From NCBI RefSeq assembly GCF_026213295.1, contig NC_079419.1, positions 17,611,228-17,675,227 on the forward strand: a stretch of DNA of 64,000 bases, in the 5' to 3' direction. The notes under the pieces were generated by a model. That model did not search any database, was not told where the DNA came from, and worked only from the letters and a program-made list of their open reading frames with translations. Below, in pieces: positions 57,504 through 64,000 of this stretch; position 1 is the stretch's first letter; every line of letters starts with the position of its first letter. This stretch comes from Gadus chalcogrammus. Taxonomy: Eukaryota; Chordata; Actinopteri; Gadiformes; Gadidae. A program made the translations under genes and the position numbers.

Positions 57504-58044
57504 TCGTAGTCTGTCACAGGATGGAACGGAAGAGATTATTTTTGCTACAGTAAAAACCACAGACTGATTGTCTGCGTATGTGGTGACAGACCATCTGTCT
57601 TTGCAGACAGCCTCTGCAATGTGAGCCTGTTGCAATTGAAATTGCAGAAGCACTGAATTCTTTGCAAGCTGGATGTTGTTTCGCACCAGGAGGATGAAGT
57701 ATTTTCTAATCAGCAAAGGATATGCTCCTATATCCTACAAAATACTCACAGTATAACACTAGCCAAATATTTAAATGCCAAACGATAGCTGTAGGCCTGG
57801 ACAATTCATTACATTTACAAGTGTTAGATTGATTTGCAATTTTCAAAAGTAAGTGTAAAAGAAGGAATTGGCAGTTATACAAAGCACTTATATACAATCA
57901 ATTACAGTCCTAAAATAAATCTTTTCATATCCTACAACATGAGTTAATAAAAATAAACATACCAGGAGTAAAAGAACAAAGGTATCCTTGCATAATAAAA
58001 AAACAAAACCAATGTCGTTGCTCACGCAAATGGGATTCAGACAT

Positions 58045-63573
<5,529 letters not shown>

Positions 63574-64000
63574 CACAGCTCCGCTAGTTTCTTTTACTGC
63601 TATTGAAATAAAATGTCACTATTTCCCCCCTTTCTTTGAGTGTTAGGACTGTGTCATGACGTGGTTAAGACGGCACCAACTGGGCAGAACAAGTCAGCGA
63701 TGGCTGCAGGGTACTGGCCCCTTCAGCGGCCTCTTCCAGGAGGCCGCCCATGGCAAGACGGATGGCTCAGACCTATGGAACAAAGACAGAAAGATGACCG
63801 AGATCGGACAAGGACTTACACACAACATGACACTGGAGGTAATTTTCGATAGCAAAAAAAAGTCTTGAAGAGATGTATAATATGTGATACCAGTAAGAGT
63901 CGATTGAGAGATGGCGCACAGATGGTGAATGAGGAAAATAGCAGTTGGAGGGGACAAGCCAGGCAGTGCAGAGAGCTGAAGTCAGTGCTGCAGTAAGTCT
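63574..64000. other. sema4 5' flank
   Basis: Upstream sequence or 5' UTR of the semaphorin gene. I see no other coding feature. The two overlapping plus-strand frames at 63,640-63,868 look random. Confidence 0.4.

Larger units (their letters stand above)
57291..58044. other. cactin-sema4 tail-to-tail 3' region
   Basis: AT-rich sequence that probably comprises the two 3' UTRs. The two candidate poly(A) signals face each other at 57,464-57,503. No gene or recognised repeat is seen. Confidence 0.6.

Overview
This window is vertebrate nuclear DNA, most likely from a teleost fish. It has split genes with GT/AG introns, vertebrate-type proteins, vertebrate CRE, YY1 and ZNF143 promoter motifs, fish-type LINE, SINE and DNA-transposon debris, and very many (CA)n and (GA)n microsatellites. 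The repeat density would suit a gadiform (cod-like) genome, but that is inference. No bacterial, viral or CRISPR features are present.

Layout: (1) 1,072-14,378, minus strand: 5' end of unc13a (Munc13-1), 11 coding exons, 661 residues, cut by the left window edge before the C1, C2B and MUN regions. (2) 16,081-19,989, plus: btbd2, complete, 9 exons. (3) 19,990-25,699: gene-poor stretch with non-LTR retrotransposon relics. (4) 25,700-31,546, plus: creb3l3 (CREB-H), 9 exons, true start unresolved. (5) 34,486-36,051, plus: a relaxin-3-receptor-like GPCR (rxfp3 family), 3 exons. (6) 39,878-46,744, minus: sirt6, 8 exons, complete. (7) 48,708-49,951, minus: cdc34, 5 exons, complete. (8) 51,147-57,290, plus: cactin, 10 exons, complete. 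(9) 58,045-63,573, minus: a class 4 semaphorin, 14 exons, complete. All exon joins listed are phase-consistent, and nearly all use canonical splice signals.

The genes do not form one pathway: synaptic vesicle priming, a BTB ubiquitin-ligase adaptor, an ER-bound hepatic transcription factor, a neuropeptide receptor, a nuclear deacylase, an SCF-type E2 enzyme, a spliceosomal protein and a guidance receptor/ligand. What ties them together is synteny. From general knowledge, the human orthologues of unc13a, btbd2, creb3l3, sirt6, cdc34 and cactin lie on 19p13, with CREB3L3 next to SIRT6. The rxfp3-like gene sits between creb3l3 and sirt6 here. unc13a/btbd2 and cdc34/cactin are head-to-head pairs; rxfp3-like/sirt6 and cactin/sema4 are tail-to-tail pairs.

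I did not find an undescribed system. The most interesting signals are long (UG)n tracts starting at or just after 5' splice sites in unc13a, sema4 and cactin, a very large purine/pyrimidine asymmetric tract in front of the expanded unc13a exon 10, perfect CREs upstream of unc13a and sirt6, and several dateable transposon insertions inside introns.
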